The notes below the pieces were generated by a model. The model ran no database searches, was not told the DNA's origin, and saw only the letters and a program-made list of their open reading frames with translations. Of a stretch of DNA of 22,975 bases, positions 14,635 through 21,903 are shown piece after piece. Source of the stretch: Gammaproteobacteria bacterium. GTDB lineage: Bacteria > Pseudomonadota > Gammaproteobacteria > GCA-001735895. Both the position numbers and the translations under genes were made by a program. The first letter of the stretch is position 1. Each line of letters opens with the position of its first letter. The stretch lies in contig JANTFY010000010.1 in the NCBI GenBank assembly GCA_024763185.1, positions 1 through 22,975 of the forward strand, in the 5' to 3' direction.

Positions 14635-17159
14635 GCCGGCTCACTGTTCAGTTGCTGTTCCAGGTAGGTGGTGTAATCACTGACCGGTAGCGGTAAAGAA
14701 AAATAATGTCCCTGGATTAAATGACATCCGGCATCGGATAAAAAGTTGAGCTGGTCCTGATTTTCCACGCCTTCGGCAATGATTTCTTTTCCCAAGTCGT
14801 GTCCCAGACTGATGATGGCTTTAACCAGGTTGGCATCATTGAGATCACTCCTTACATCACGCACAAACTCGCGATCGATTTTAATGATATCGATGGGAAA
14901 TGCGCGCAAGTGTGACAGAGAAGACTGGCCTGTGCCAAAGTCATCAAGAGCAATTTTGTATCCACGGTTATTCAAAAGAGCGAGCATGGCAGAACTGTTT
15001 TGCATGTCGGTGATCAGGGTGTCTTCTGTCACTTCCAGTACAAAGCATTCAGGATGATCAATGTATTGCATCAACAATACCGAAATTTTTTCCCGATATT
15101 TATTTTGTTGAAAAACGATGGAAGGTAAATTGATTGAAATCCTAGGAATGAGGTTGAACTGTTTTTTTATTTTAATCTGAAATCGATGGCTTTCTTTAAT
15201 TACCCAGCAGGTCAGGTCAAATAATAGTTTTGAATTATCCAGTATGGCTATAAAGCTCTCCGGATAGAGTAATCCACGTTGCGGGTGGTTCCAGCGAAGT
15301 AAGGCTTCGCTGGCCATGTAATTTGAATCTTTTACATCGACCAATGGCTGGAAATATAGCTCAAATTGGTTGTTCTTAATGCCCTCACGTATTTGATTCT
15401 CGAAATTGATCATGGATTCCTGCGCATTTTCCTGGTCTTCGCTAAACCAGGTAAACTGGTTACGACCCAGTGATTTGGACTGGTACATGGCGATGTCCGC
15501 ATAACGTGTCAGAGTTGTCTCGTTTCGGGAGTGTGAAGGGGCCAGTGAAAGTCCGATTGAAGTAGAAATATGGATTTCCTGCTCATCGATGATAAAGGGT
15601 TTGATAAATAACTGGATGATTTTGCGCGCAATCTGTTCGGCTTCATGTGGAGTGTTGATATTCTCCAGTATGATGGCGAATTCATCGCCACCCAGGCGGG
15701 CTATGGTATCCTCTGCCCGTATACAATCTTTTAAACGGGTTGCGGTTTGTTGTAATAACTTGTCTCCAAACAAATGCCCCAGCGTGTCATTAATTAATTT
15801 AAAACGGTCAAGGTCGAGCAGCATCAGGCAAACCTGTTTGTTGCTTCGTTCAGTCAATCGGATCGCATGTTCCAGCCTTTCATTAAACAGTAAGCGGTTG
15901 GGTAAACCGGTTAATGCATCATGATGCGCCATAAAATCCAATCGTCTCTCGCGCTGGTGAATTTGCTCGCTCATCAGGTTGAAACTTTCGATCAGTTCAC
16001 GTGTTTCACTTGCTCTGGGTGTCATATCAAGTTCCTGGGTCAGGCCACGTGATTGCAGGTAAAGTGCATGGGTGGTGCGGGCAATGGGGCGCAGGATGTT
16101 ACGGTCAAAGATAAAAAAACCGATCAGCACAACAATGAGGGATACCAGGCAGAATAGAATTAAATTAAAGGATATTGTTCGATTGATGTGGTTTAGATTC
16201 TGAATGTCCAGCTCAGATTGCCGGGAAAGTTCCTGCTGCAGTATGATTATGCTACGACTGTATTGCTTTAACAAAACCTCCAGTTGTTGCAGAATCAGAA
16301 TATCCTGGCGCCAGAATTCCTGTAGCAGTAGGGTTTTTGCTTTTACGTGTAGTTGAATCCATTGTTCGATATCCGTTTTCAGGTTAGGAAACACAACATC
16401 CCTGATAAAGGCATATTGTTCATCGTTGATCAGTTGATGTAGTTGTTGAAGTTGCGAACGAAGTTGCTCTATGCGCAGCGATAAATTATTTTGCCGTGCC
16501 ATAATTCCTTCCATGGTCTGGTCGAAAACGCCTAGGCGGTTAGCGGCTAACAGCCGAAATTCCGATATGGTGGATAACCACAGATTTTTAAAGTCGAGAA
16601 ACCGGGCAAGAATAGTAAAGGCTTCAGGGGTGTTCAGGTCTTCATCCTGAGTGATGCTGTTTAAGTGGGTTATCACACGTTCGTTGACCGGTGATAACTG
16701 CTCGGACATGACCCGAGTAGCCGGTATCCACAGTTCAGAATTCGAGCGTATGGTGATCAGTTTAACGATATTCTGGTGTAACTCGATGGGCAGTTGAAAA
16801 ATAAAATTGTTCAGAATCTCCGCATCCACATCATCGAATAACGAAATGTCGATATGTTCAGATAATTCAAGCAATACGATGGCTGAATGGTAAATGTCAG
16901 TCTGTTTCACAGAATCCGGTATCAGGCTGTATTTATATACCTGTGCCCGTGTCAGTTGAAATTGGTTGGTGATCTGATTGAGAAGGTTGGCATTATCCTG
17001 GCGGATGCTGATGTTGTGCTGGGTGAGTTGATTGGCCTCGGTAATGTCTTTCCAACTGCTATAGGCAAACACACTGATTACTATCAGTGCCAGAGTCGTT
17101 AAAAAAATGTAACGGCCGCGATAGGAATTCAGGCCGGGCAGGCGAAGAGGTGATTTCAT
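14631..17159 (-). CDS. Membrane GGDEF/EAL cyclic-di-GMP enzyme with periplasmic sensor
   Basis: This is a bifunctional c-di-GMP protein. Order in 842 residues: helix 16-35; a periplasmic domain of about 290 residues, mostly helical with Gln/Leu-rich coiled-coil-like stretches; helix 331-351; a HAMP-like linker to about 405; a GGDEF domain (about 410-570); and an EAL domain (about 585-835). The cyclase motif is intact (RLGGDEF, 490-494), and the inhibitory I-site RAED (481-484) lies exactly five residues before it. In the EAL domain the key positions are kept: EAL 618-620, N677, E709 in LEVTE, DDFGTG 739-744, K760 and E796. Both activities are therefore plausible. The sensor input is unknown; I recognise no named domain in it. 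The gene follows dapE by 54 bp and overlaps gluQ by 4 bp. Confidence 0.93.
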   Translation of the reverse strand: MKSPLRLPGLNSYRGRYIFLTTLALIVISVFAYSSWKDITEANQLTQHNISIRQDNANLLNQITNQFQLTRAQVYKYSLIPDSVKQTDIYHSAIVLLELSEHIDISLFDDVDAEILNNFIFQLPIELHQNIVKLITIRSNSELWIPATRVMSEQLSPVNERVITHLNSITQDEDLNTPEAFTILARFLDFKNLWLSTISEFRLLAANRLGVFDQTMEGIMARQNNLSLRIEQLRSQLQQLHQLINDEQYAFIRDVVFPNLKTDIEQWIQLHVKAKTLLLQEFWRQDILILQQLEVLLKQYSRSIIILQQELSRQSELDIQNLNHINRTISFNLILFCLVSLIVVLIGFFIFDRNILRPIARTTHALYLQSRGLTQELDMTPRASETRELIESFNLMSEQIHQRERRLDFMAHHDALTGLPNRLLFNERLEHAIRLTERSNKQVCLMLLDLDRFKLINDTLGHLFGDKLLQQTATRLKDCIRAEDTIARLGGDEFAIILENINTPHEAEQIARKIIQLFIKPFIIDEQEIHISTSIGLSLAPSHSRNETTLTRYADIAMYQSKSLGRNQFTWFSEDQENAQESMINFENQIREGIKNNQFELYFQPLVDVKDSNYMASEALLRWNHPQRGLLYPESFIAILDNSKLLFDLTCWVIKESHRFQIKIKKQFNLIPRISINLPSIVFQQNKYREKISVLLMQYIDHPECFVLEVTEDTLITDMQNSSAMLALLNNRGYKIALDDFGTGQSSLSHLRAFPIDIIKIDREFVRDVRSDLNDANLVKAIISLGHDLGKEIIAEGVENQDQLNFLSDAGCHLIQGHYFSLPLPVSDYTTYLEQQLNSEPA

Positions 17160-17213
17160 AACCTTTATTTACCTTAGGCCGCAGTTCAAAGGGTTCAAAT
17201 CATCGGGTTAAAC

Positions 17214-18347
17214 TTATGATTTTAGTAAGTTTATTAAGATATTTTCATAAATCTGTGAAAGGGTGTCAATTTCGCTGACTTTAATGTTTTCATTGATTTT
17301 GTGGATGCTTTCATTGACTGGGCCTAGCTCTAGCACTTGTGCGCCGGTAGGCGCAATAAAGCGTCCATCCGAAGTACCACCGGCAGTTGATAACTCGGTA
17401 TCCAGCCCGGTACATTGCTTGATCGCTTTTTGTGCGGCTTCGACCAGCGCTCCCTCTGCGGTGAGGAAAGGTAAACCGGACAAATTCCAGTCAATCTCGT
17501 AGTTTAACTGGTGCCTGTCCAGTATCGATGTAACACGATGCTGGATTTGTTCAGCCGTCAGGCAGGTGGAAAAGCGCAGGTTGAAATCTATGGTGACTTC
17601 CCCGGGTATGACATTGGAAGCCCCCGTGCCGGCATGGATATTGGTGATTTGAAAGGTGGTTGCCGGAAAGAATTCATTGCCCTGATCCCACTGTTCCTGT
17701 GACAAATCGGCCAGGGCCGGCGCCACCCGGTGCACCGGGTTTTCCGCAAGATGCGGGTAAGCAACATGACCTTGAATACCGTTGACGGTCAGACGCGCGC
17801 CTAAAGAGCCGCGCCGGCCATTCTTGACCACATCACCCACGGTGTTGGTGCTGGAGGGTTCGCCCACCAGCGCCCAGTCTATTTTTTCACCGCGTTGCTC
17901 GAGGGTCTCGATGACCCTGACGGTACCATCTTTGGCCGGCCCCTCTTCATCACTGGTGATGAGAAAAGCCATTGAACCCTGGTGATCGGGGTTTTTGGCA
18001 AAAAAGCGTTCACAGGCCGTTATCATACAGGCAATGCTGGTTTTCATATCCGCTGCTCCCCGTGCGTACAGGAAACCATCGCGTATCTGCGGTTTAAACG
18101 GGTCACTGTGCCATTGATCCAGCGGACCGGTAGGCACCACGTCGGTATGGCCGGCGAAAGCCAGTACCGGAGAATCTTTACCTTTTCGTGCCCACAGGTT
18201 GGTGACCTCACCGAACTGCAGGGTTTCACATTCAAACCCCAGTTTTGCCAGGCGATCGCAGACGAGTTGCTGACAGCCCTTATCGTCCGGTGTGACCGAA
18301 TCGATGGATAACAGTTCGACGGCCAGGTTAAACGAGTCAGAGCTCAT
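17214..18347 (-). CDS. dapE: Succinyl-diaminopimelate desuccinylase
   Basis: DapE is a di-zinc M20 peptidase-family enzyme that removes succinate from N-succinyl-LL-2,6-diaminopimelate in lysine and peptidoglycan precursor synthesis. The 377 residues match the family. Metal and catalytic residues are visible: H67 and D69 (AGHTDVVP), D100 (ARGAADMK), E134/E135 (TSDEEGPA), E163 (VGEP) and H349 (NESIHKIN). The dimerisation lid is between them (from about 180). The start overlaps yffB by 4 bp, so the two are translationally coupled. Confidence 0.97.
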   Translation of the reverse strand: MSSDSFNLAVELLSIDSVTPDDKGCQQLVCDRLAKLGFECETLQFGEVTNLWARKGKDSPVLAFAGHTDVVPTGPLDQWHSDPFKPQIRDGFLYARGAADMKTSIACMITACERFFAKNPDHQGSMAFLITSDEEGPAKDGTVRVIETLEQRGEKIDWALVGEPSSTNTVGDVVKNGRRGSLGARLTVNGIQGHVAYPHLAENPVHRVAPALADLSQEQWDQGNEFFPATTFQITNIHAGTGASNVIPGEVTIDFNLRFSTCLTAEQIQHRVTSILDRHQLNYEIDWNLSGLPFLTAEGALVEAAQKAIKQCTGLDTELSTAGGTSDGRFIAPTGAQVLELGPVNESIHKINENIKVSEIDTLSQIYENILINLLKS

Positions 18348-18706
18348 GATTCAATCAGTGCCTGCTGATAGGTCGATTCATCAAAACCCAGCAGGTTTCT
18401 ATCCGCCATGGCCAGCAAGGGGCGTTTGATTATGGAAGGTTTTTCCATCATCACCTCAATGGCGGTCGTTTCGTTCATGGTGTTTTTAACCTCATCGTCC
18501 AGCTTGCGCCAGGTCATGCCGCGTTTGTTAATGACCTTGTCCCAGCCAAATTCCTTGACCCAGGCTTGCAAAAGTTTTTCATCCGTACCAGCCTTTTTGT
18601 AATCATGGAACTCATATTCAATGTCATGATCCTGCAACCACTGGCGCGCTTTTTTAACCGTATTGCAATTGGGAATGCCGTACATGACCGGCTTTTTTGA
18701 GGCCAT
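18344..18706 (-). CDS. yffB: ArsC/Spx-like protein YffB
   Basis: This is a 120-residue thioredoxin-fold protein of the ArsC/Spx superfamily. The N-terminal MYGIPNCNTVKKARQWL has a single cysteine (C14) where true arsenate reductases and Spx have their active-site Cys. The KRGMTWRKL and KRPLL segments are typical of the YffB subgroup. The biochemical role is not settled; arsenate reduction is not expected for this subgroup. It sits between dapD and dapE, overlapping dapE by 4 bp and dapD by 1 bp. The yffB-dapE pairing is known from enterobacteria. Confidence 0.92.
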   Translation of the reverse strand: MASKKPVMYGIPNCNTVKKARQWLQDHDIEYEFHDYKKAGTDEKLLQAWVKEFGWDKVINKRGMTWRKLDDEVKNTMNETTAIEVMMEKPSIIKRPLLAMADRNLLGFDESTYQQALIES

Positions 18707-19533
18707 TATTGGGTGTCTCTTAACAGTTCATTGATGCCCACCTTGGAACGGGTTTTTTCATCAACCTGTTTGACGATGACCGCGCAGTACAGGCTGTATT
18801 TTCCATTCGAAGAGGGCAGGTTGCCGGATACCACGACAGAACCTTCCGGGATACGGCCGTAGGTGACTTCGTCTGTTTCGCGGTTGTAGATCTTGGTGCT
18901 CTGGCCGATATAAACGCCCATGGAAATGACCGAGTTCTTTTCCACGATGACGCCCTCGACCACTTCAGAGCGCGCACCAATGAAACAATTGTCCTCGATG
19001 ATGGTGGGCGCGGCCTGTAAAGGTTCCAGGACGCCACCGATGCCGACACCACCGGACAGGTGAACATTCTTGCCAATCTGTGCACAGGAACCGACCGTCG
19101 CCCAGGTGTCGACCATGGTTCCGCTATCGACATAGGCGCCGATATTGACATAGGACGGCATCAATACCACGCCGGGTGCGACATAAGAGCCTTTACGCGC
19201 AGTGGCCGGCGGCACCACGCGCACACCGCTTTCGCGGAATTCACGGGTGTTCATGTCGGCAAACTTGGATTCTACCTTGTCGTAATAATTGGTGAAGCCA
19301 CCCTTGATAAACTGGTTGTCATCGATACGAAACGACAACAGCACGGCTTTTTTCAGCCATTCATTGACCTGCCAGCCGCCACCGTCGAGTGGTTCCGCCA
19401 CGCGCGCCTTGCCGCTGTCGAGTAATAAAATGGCTTCGCTTACGGCATCCTTGATCGGGGATTCAACATTGCGGGGGGTAATGTCAGCGCGTCGCTCAAA
19501 CGCGTCTTCAATGATTTGCTGGATATCGGACAT
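18706..19533 (-). CDS. dapD: 2,3,4,5-tetrahydropyridine-2,6-dicarboxylate N-succinyltransferase
   Basis: DapD transfers succinyl from succinyl-CoA to tetrahydrodipicolinate, the committing step of the succinylase branch to meso-diaminopimelate. The 275-residue length equals the standard enterobacterial form. An N-terminal helical domain (to about 100) is followed by a left-handed beta-helix built of hexapeptide repeats. Examples are VNIGAYVDSGTMVDTWATVG and IIEDNCFIGARSEVVEGVIV. A good AGGAGA ribosome-binding site precedes the ATG. It lies 118 bp after dapC and overlaps the following yffB by one base. Confidence 0.97.
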   Translation of the reverse strand: MSDIQQIIEDAFERRADITPRNVESPIKDAVSEAILLLDSGKARVAEPLDGGGWQVNEWLKKAVLLSFRIDDNQFIKGGFTNYYDKVESKFADMNTREFRESGVRVVPPATARKGSYVAPGVVLMPSYVNIGAYVDSGTMVDTWATVGSCAQIGKNVHLSGGVGIGGVLEPLQAAPTIIEDNCFIGARSEVVEGVIVEKNSVISMGVYIGQSTKIYNRETDEVTYGRIPEGSVVVSGNLPSSNGKYSLYCAVIVKQVDEKTRSKVGINELLRDTQ

Positions 19534-19651
19534 GGTATCTCCTGTTAATAGTCATCTCAGTTTGAATCAGAATTTCTATACACCACCAGGTTGTCGAAGC
19601 TTGAAATATGATTACCAGTCAGTGCTCCTGGAGGATTTCGCGCTAAACCTG

Positions 19652-20851
19652 TTAGTAATTGTCGTTCATAAATTGGTTGATTCGCTGTGCGGCATCCTGG
19701 CATTCATCCAGGGGGGCTACCAGGGCCATGCGCACGTAGTGTTCGCCGGGATTAATTTCCGCGCTGGAACGTGACAGGAATTGGCCGGGCAAAACGGTGA
19801 GGTTTTGCGTGGCGAATAACTGTTGCGCGAATTCGGTATCGCTTTGCGGGGTTTTGACCCAGAAATAAAACCCGGCATCGGGCTGAACCGGGCGCAGTGT
19901 ACCAGAAAGTGCGCTTATCACCGCGTCAAATTTTTTACGGTATTGATTACGGTTTTCAATAACATGCTGTTCATCCTGCCAGGCCGCAATACTGGCGCTC
20001 TGGGTCGCAGGCGGCATGGCACAACCATGGTAGGTGCGATACAGCAGGAACTTTTTCATGATTTCGGCATCACCGGCGACAAAACCGGAACGCAGGCCGG
20101 GCAGGTTGGAGCGTTTGGACAAGCTGTGAAACACCACGCAGTTGTTGTAATCAGCCAGCCCCATCGCATCCGCCGCAGACAGCAAACCCGGGGGCGGGTT
20201 ATTTTCATCGGCATAGATTTCGGAATAACATTCATCGCTGGCGATAATAAAATCATATTTCTGCGCCAGCGTGATCAGCTGCTGCAGGTATTCGTTCGAC
20301 ATTACCGCGCCGGTCGGGTTACCCGGGGTGCAGATGTAGATCATCTGGCAGTCTTTCCATTGTTGTTCGCTGATGTTTTCCAGATCCGGTAAAAAACCGT
20401 TGTCTTCGGTGCAATTCATATATACCGGTTGCGCACCCGCGAGTAGCGCCGCGCCTTCGTAGATCTGGTAAAACGGGTTGGGCATCAGCACGCTGGCGTT
20501 GGATTGATTGCGGTCGACGATACATTGGGCGAAAGCGAACAGGGCCTCGCGGGTTCCATTAACCGGTAACACCTGAGTGCCGGCGTTAATTTTTGAGGCC
20601 AGATCAAAACGCTTGTTTAACCAGCTGCTGAAGGCTTCTCGCAAAGCATCGCTACCCCGGGTCAAAGGGTAATTCGATAGCAGATGGGTATGTGCAATCA
20701 GGTTCTCGGTAACAAAATGCGGTGCCGAGTGTTTGGGTTCACCGATGGATAAGGCGATATGATCAAGATGGGCCGGGGGGGTAATGCCGTGTTTGAGTTG
20801 ATTGAGTTTTTCGAACGGATAACGGTGAAGCTGCGTTAAATCAGGGTTCAT
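19652..20851 (-). CDS. dapC: Succinyldiaminopimelate transaminase
   Basis: DapC is a PLP-dependent class I/II aminotransferase that makes N-succinyl-LL-2,6-diaminopimelate. The 399-residue protein has the full fold: a substrate loop near GEPKHSAP (about 38-45), N178 in TPGNPTG, D206 and Y209 in ASDECYSEIY, and the Schiff-base lysine K246 in HSLSKRSNLPGLRSGF. That lysine segment with its RSNLPGLRSGF tail is typical of proteobacterial DapC, distinct from ArgD. Its place beside dapD and dapE supports the assignment. It is the first gene of the minus-strand dap cluster and is divergent from the VOC gene, 65 bp away. Confidence 0.94.
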   Translation of the reverse strand: MNPDLTQLHRYPFEKLNQLKHGITPPAHLDHIALSIGEPKHSAPHFVTENLIAHTHLLSNYPLTRGSDALREAFSSWLNKRFDLASKINAGTQVLPVNGTREALFAFAQCIVDRNQSNASVLMPNPFYQIYEGAALLAGAQPVYMNCTEDNGFLPDLENISEQQWKDCQMIYICTPGNPTGAVMSNEYLQQLITLAQKYDFIIASDECYSEIYADENNPPPGLLSAADAMGLADYNNCVVFHSLSKRSNLPGLRSGFVAGDAEIMKKFLLYRTYHGCAMPPATQSASIAAWQDEQHVIENRNQYRKKFDAVISALSGTLRPVQPDAGFYFWVKTPQSDTEFAQQLFATQNLTVLPGQFLSRSSAEINPGEHYVRMALVAPLDECQDAAQRINQFMNDNY

Positions 20852-20879
20852 GGTCTGGGCATCGGTAACAGGGACGGCT

Positions 20880-20885
20880 ATTATA
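20880..20885 (-). promoter_or_regulatory. Candidate -10 box of the dapC promoter
   Basis: On the minus strand the sequence reads TATAAT, a perfect sigma-70 -10 hexamer, 29 bases before the dapC start codon. The region 17 bases upstream (TGTGAT) is a poor -35. A start near 20873 would leave a leader of only about 22 bases. It lies in the 65-bp divergent region and may overlap the promoter of the VOC gene. Confidence 0.4.
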
Positions 20886-20916
20886 ACGGAGTCCCAAACA
20901 CGATCACAGTTGAGTT

Positions 20917-21306
20917 ATGACAAACGAAATCAACCAGTTTTCAGGCATTGATCATCACAGTGTCATCATTTCCGATGTTGAAAAAAGCCGTCATTTTTAT
21001 GCCGATGTACTGGGCCTGGAACAAGACCTCAACCGACCTGAGATGTCATTTGACGGTCTCTGGTTCAAGGTTGGCGAGCAAGCTATTCACTGCCTGTGCC
21101 TGAAAAATCCGGACCCGGTGGAAGACCGGCCTGAACACGGCGGGCGTGATCGCCATGTGTGCCTGAAGGGCAGTAATATCAATGAACTGATGGACAGGCT
21201 GGAACAGCATTACGTGGATTACACACGCAGCAAATCGGGCCGCCGCGCCATTTTCTTTCATGACCCTGATGGCAATGCGATAGAAGTACAGGAAGTGAAT
21301 TCTTGA
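20917..21306 (+). CDS. VOC-superfamily (glyoxalase/dioxygenase fold) protein
   Basis: This is a 129-residue single-domain member of the vicinal oxygen chelate superfamily, which includes glyoxalase I, fosfomycin-resistance proteins and extradiol dioxygenases. Two beta-alpha-beta modules are visible: IDHHSVIISDVEKSRHFYADVLGLE at the N-terminus and DRHVCLKG through FFHDPDGNAIEVQEV at the C-terminus. Potential metal ligands are the N-terminal His13/14, the His of RHVCL and the final Glu of IEVQE. The substrate cannot be inferred. No signal peptide is present. It is divergent from dapC and followed by a weak terminator-like hairpin. Confidence 0.88.
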   Translation: MTNEINQFSGIDHHSVIISDVEKSRHFYADVLGLEQDLNRPEMSFDGLWFKVGEQAIHCLCLKNPDPVEDRPEHGGRDRHVCLKGSNINELMDRLEQHYVDYTRSKSGRRAIFFHDPDGNAIEVQEVNS

Positions 21307-21340
21307 CTCATTGATGGGTATCCGATAATCCGTACTACCA

Positions 21341-21392
21341 GCCGACAAGCATGGTTTCAGTGACCGTCGGCATTTACTTTTATCCGTTTTTC
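21341..21392 (+). terminator. Possible terminator after the VOC gene
   Basis: GCCGAC (21341-21346) pairs with GTCGGC (21366-21371). An inner GGT/ACC pair (21353-21355, 21363-21365) stacks on the 3' arm, giving a 9-bp stem with a six-base bulge. A T-rich stretch ending in TTTTT follows some 15 bases later, so the T-run is displaced. Weak by normal criteria. Confidence 0.3.
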
Positions 21393-21432
21393 CTCCCCCA
21401 TAATTTCCACCCACCCGGCCCTTGCTTCTAAA

Positions 21433-21449
21433 TTGGCCTGAATGTTGCA
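21433..21449 (+). promoter_or_regulatory. Sigma-54 (-24/-12) promoter for fliE
   Basis: The sequence TTGGCCTGAATGTTGCA matches the RpoN consensus TTGGCAC-N5-TTGCW at the key positions: GG at 21435-21436 and GC at 21447-21448 with exactly ten bases between. It lies about 125 bp before the likely fliE start. fliE operons in polarly flagellated gammaproteobacteria are known to be RpoN-dependent through FleR/FlrC-type activators, which supports it. I could not identify the activator site. Confidence 0.75.
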
Positions 21450-21572
21450 GAGTACATTTCGCAGTCTGAATATTGCGTAAATGAGTCAAAAAAATAACTC
21501 AAAACAATGATTTTCAGCCTGTATCGGTTTAAACATTTATAAATCGTCAAGATGTTGACTCGGGATAAAAGC

Positions 21573-21899
21573 ATGATCAATAACAATATCAACCAGATGC
21601 TCAATCAGATGCGGGCCATTGAATCGATGGCTAAAAATCAGTCGGTTAATGAACCGAAAGCGGCAGCGGATGGTGCGGGTAGTTTTGCCAATATGATGCA
21701 AAAAGCCATCGACCAGGTGAACACCTCCCAGATGCAAGCCGCCGAGCTGAGCAAGGCATTGGAAATGGGCGATCCCAACGTCGATCTGGCCGAGGTGATG
21801 GTGGCCATGCAAAAATCCAGTGTTTCCTTTCAGGCGCTGACCGAAGTCCGCAATAAATTGTTAACGGCCTACCAGGACGTTATGAACATGCCGGTGTAG
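21573..21899 (+). CDS. fliE: Flagellar hook-basal body protein FliE
   Basis: FliE links the MS ring to the rod of the flagellar basal body and is exported early by the flagellar type III system. From the chosen ATG the protein is 108 residues, the normal size, starting MINNNINQMLNQMRAI. The C-terminal part has the defining FliE pattern: SFANMMQKAIDQVN, then GDPNVDLAEVMVAMQKSSVSFQ and LTEVRNKLLTAYQDVMNMPV. An in-frame ATG at 21552 would add seven residues; the later start fits the family better, although its Shine-Dalgarno is weak. fliF follows after 4 bp. Confidence 0.95.
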   Translation: MINNNINQMLNQMRAIESMAKNQSVNEPKAAADGAGSFANMMQKAIDQVNTSQMQAAELSKALEMGDPNVDLAEVMVAMQKSSVSFQALTEVRNKLLTAYQDVMNMPV

Positions 21900-21903
21900 C
21901 ATC

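Noticed and set aside
17171..17200. TTTGAAC direct repeat before the GGDEF/EAL gene
   Set aside because: Two 7-bp copies nine bases apart on the minus strand are too short to call an operator without further support.
19823..20392. 189-residue plus-strand ORF inside dapC
   Set aside because: Antisense shadow of a gene whose PLP-lysine and other active-site motifs are intact.
21479..21502. TGAGT/ACTCA inverted repeat in the fliE leader
   Set aside because: Only five A/T-leaning pairs around a ten-base loop; likely chance in an AT-rich leader.
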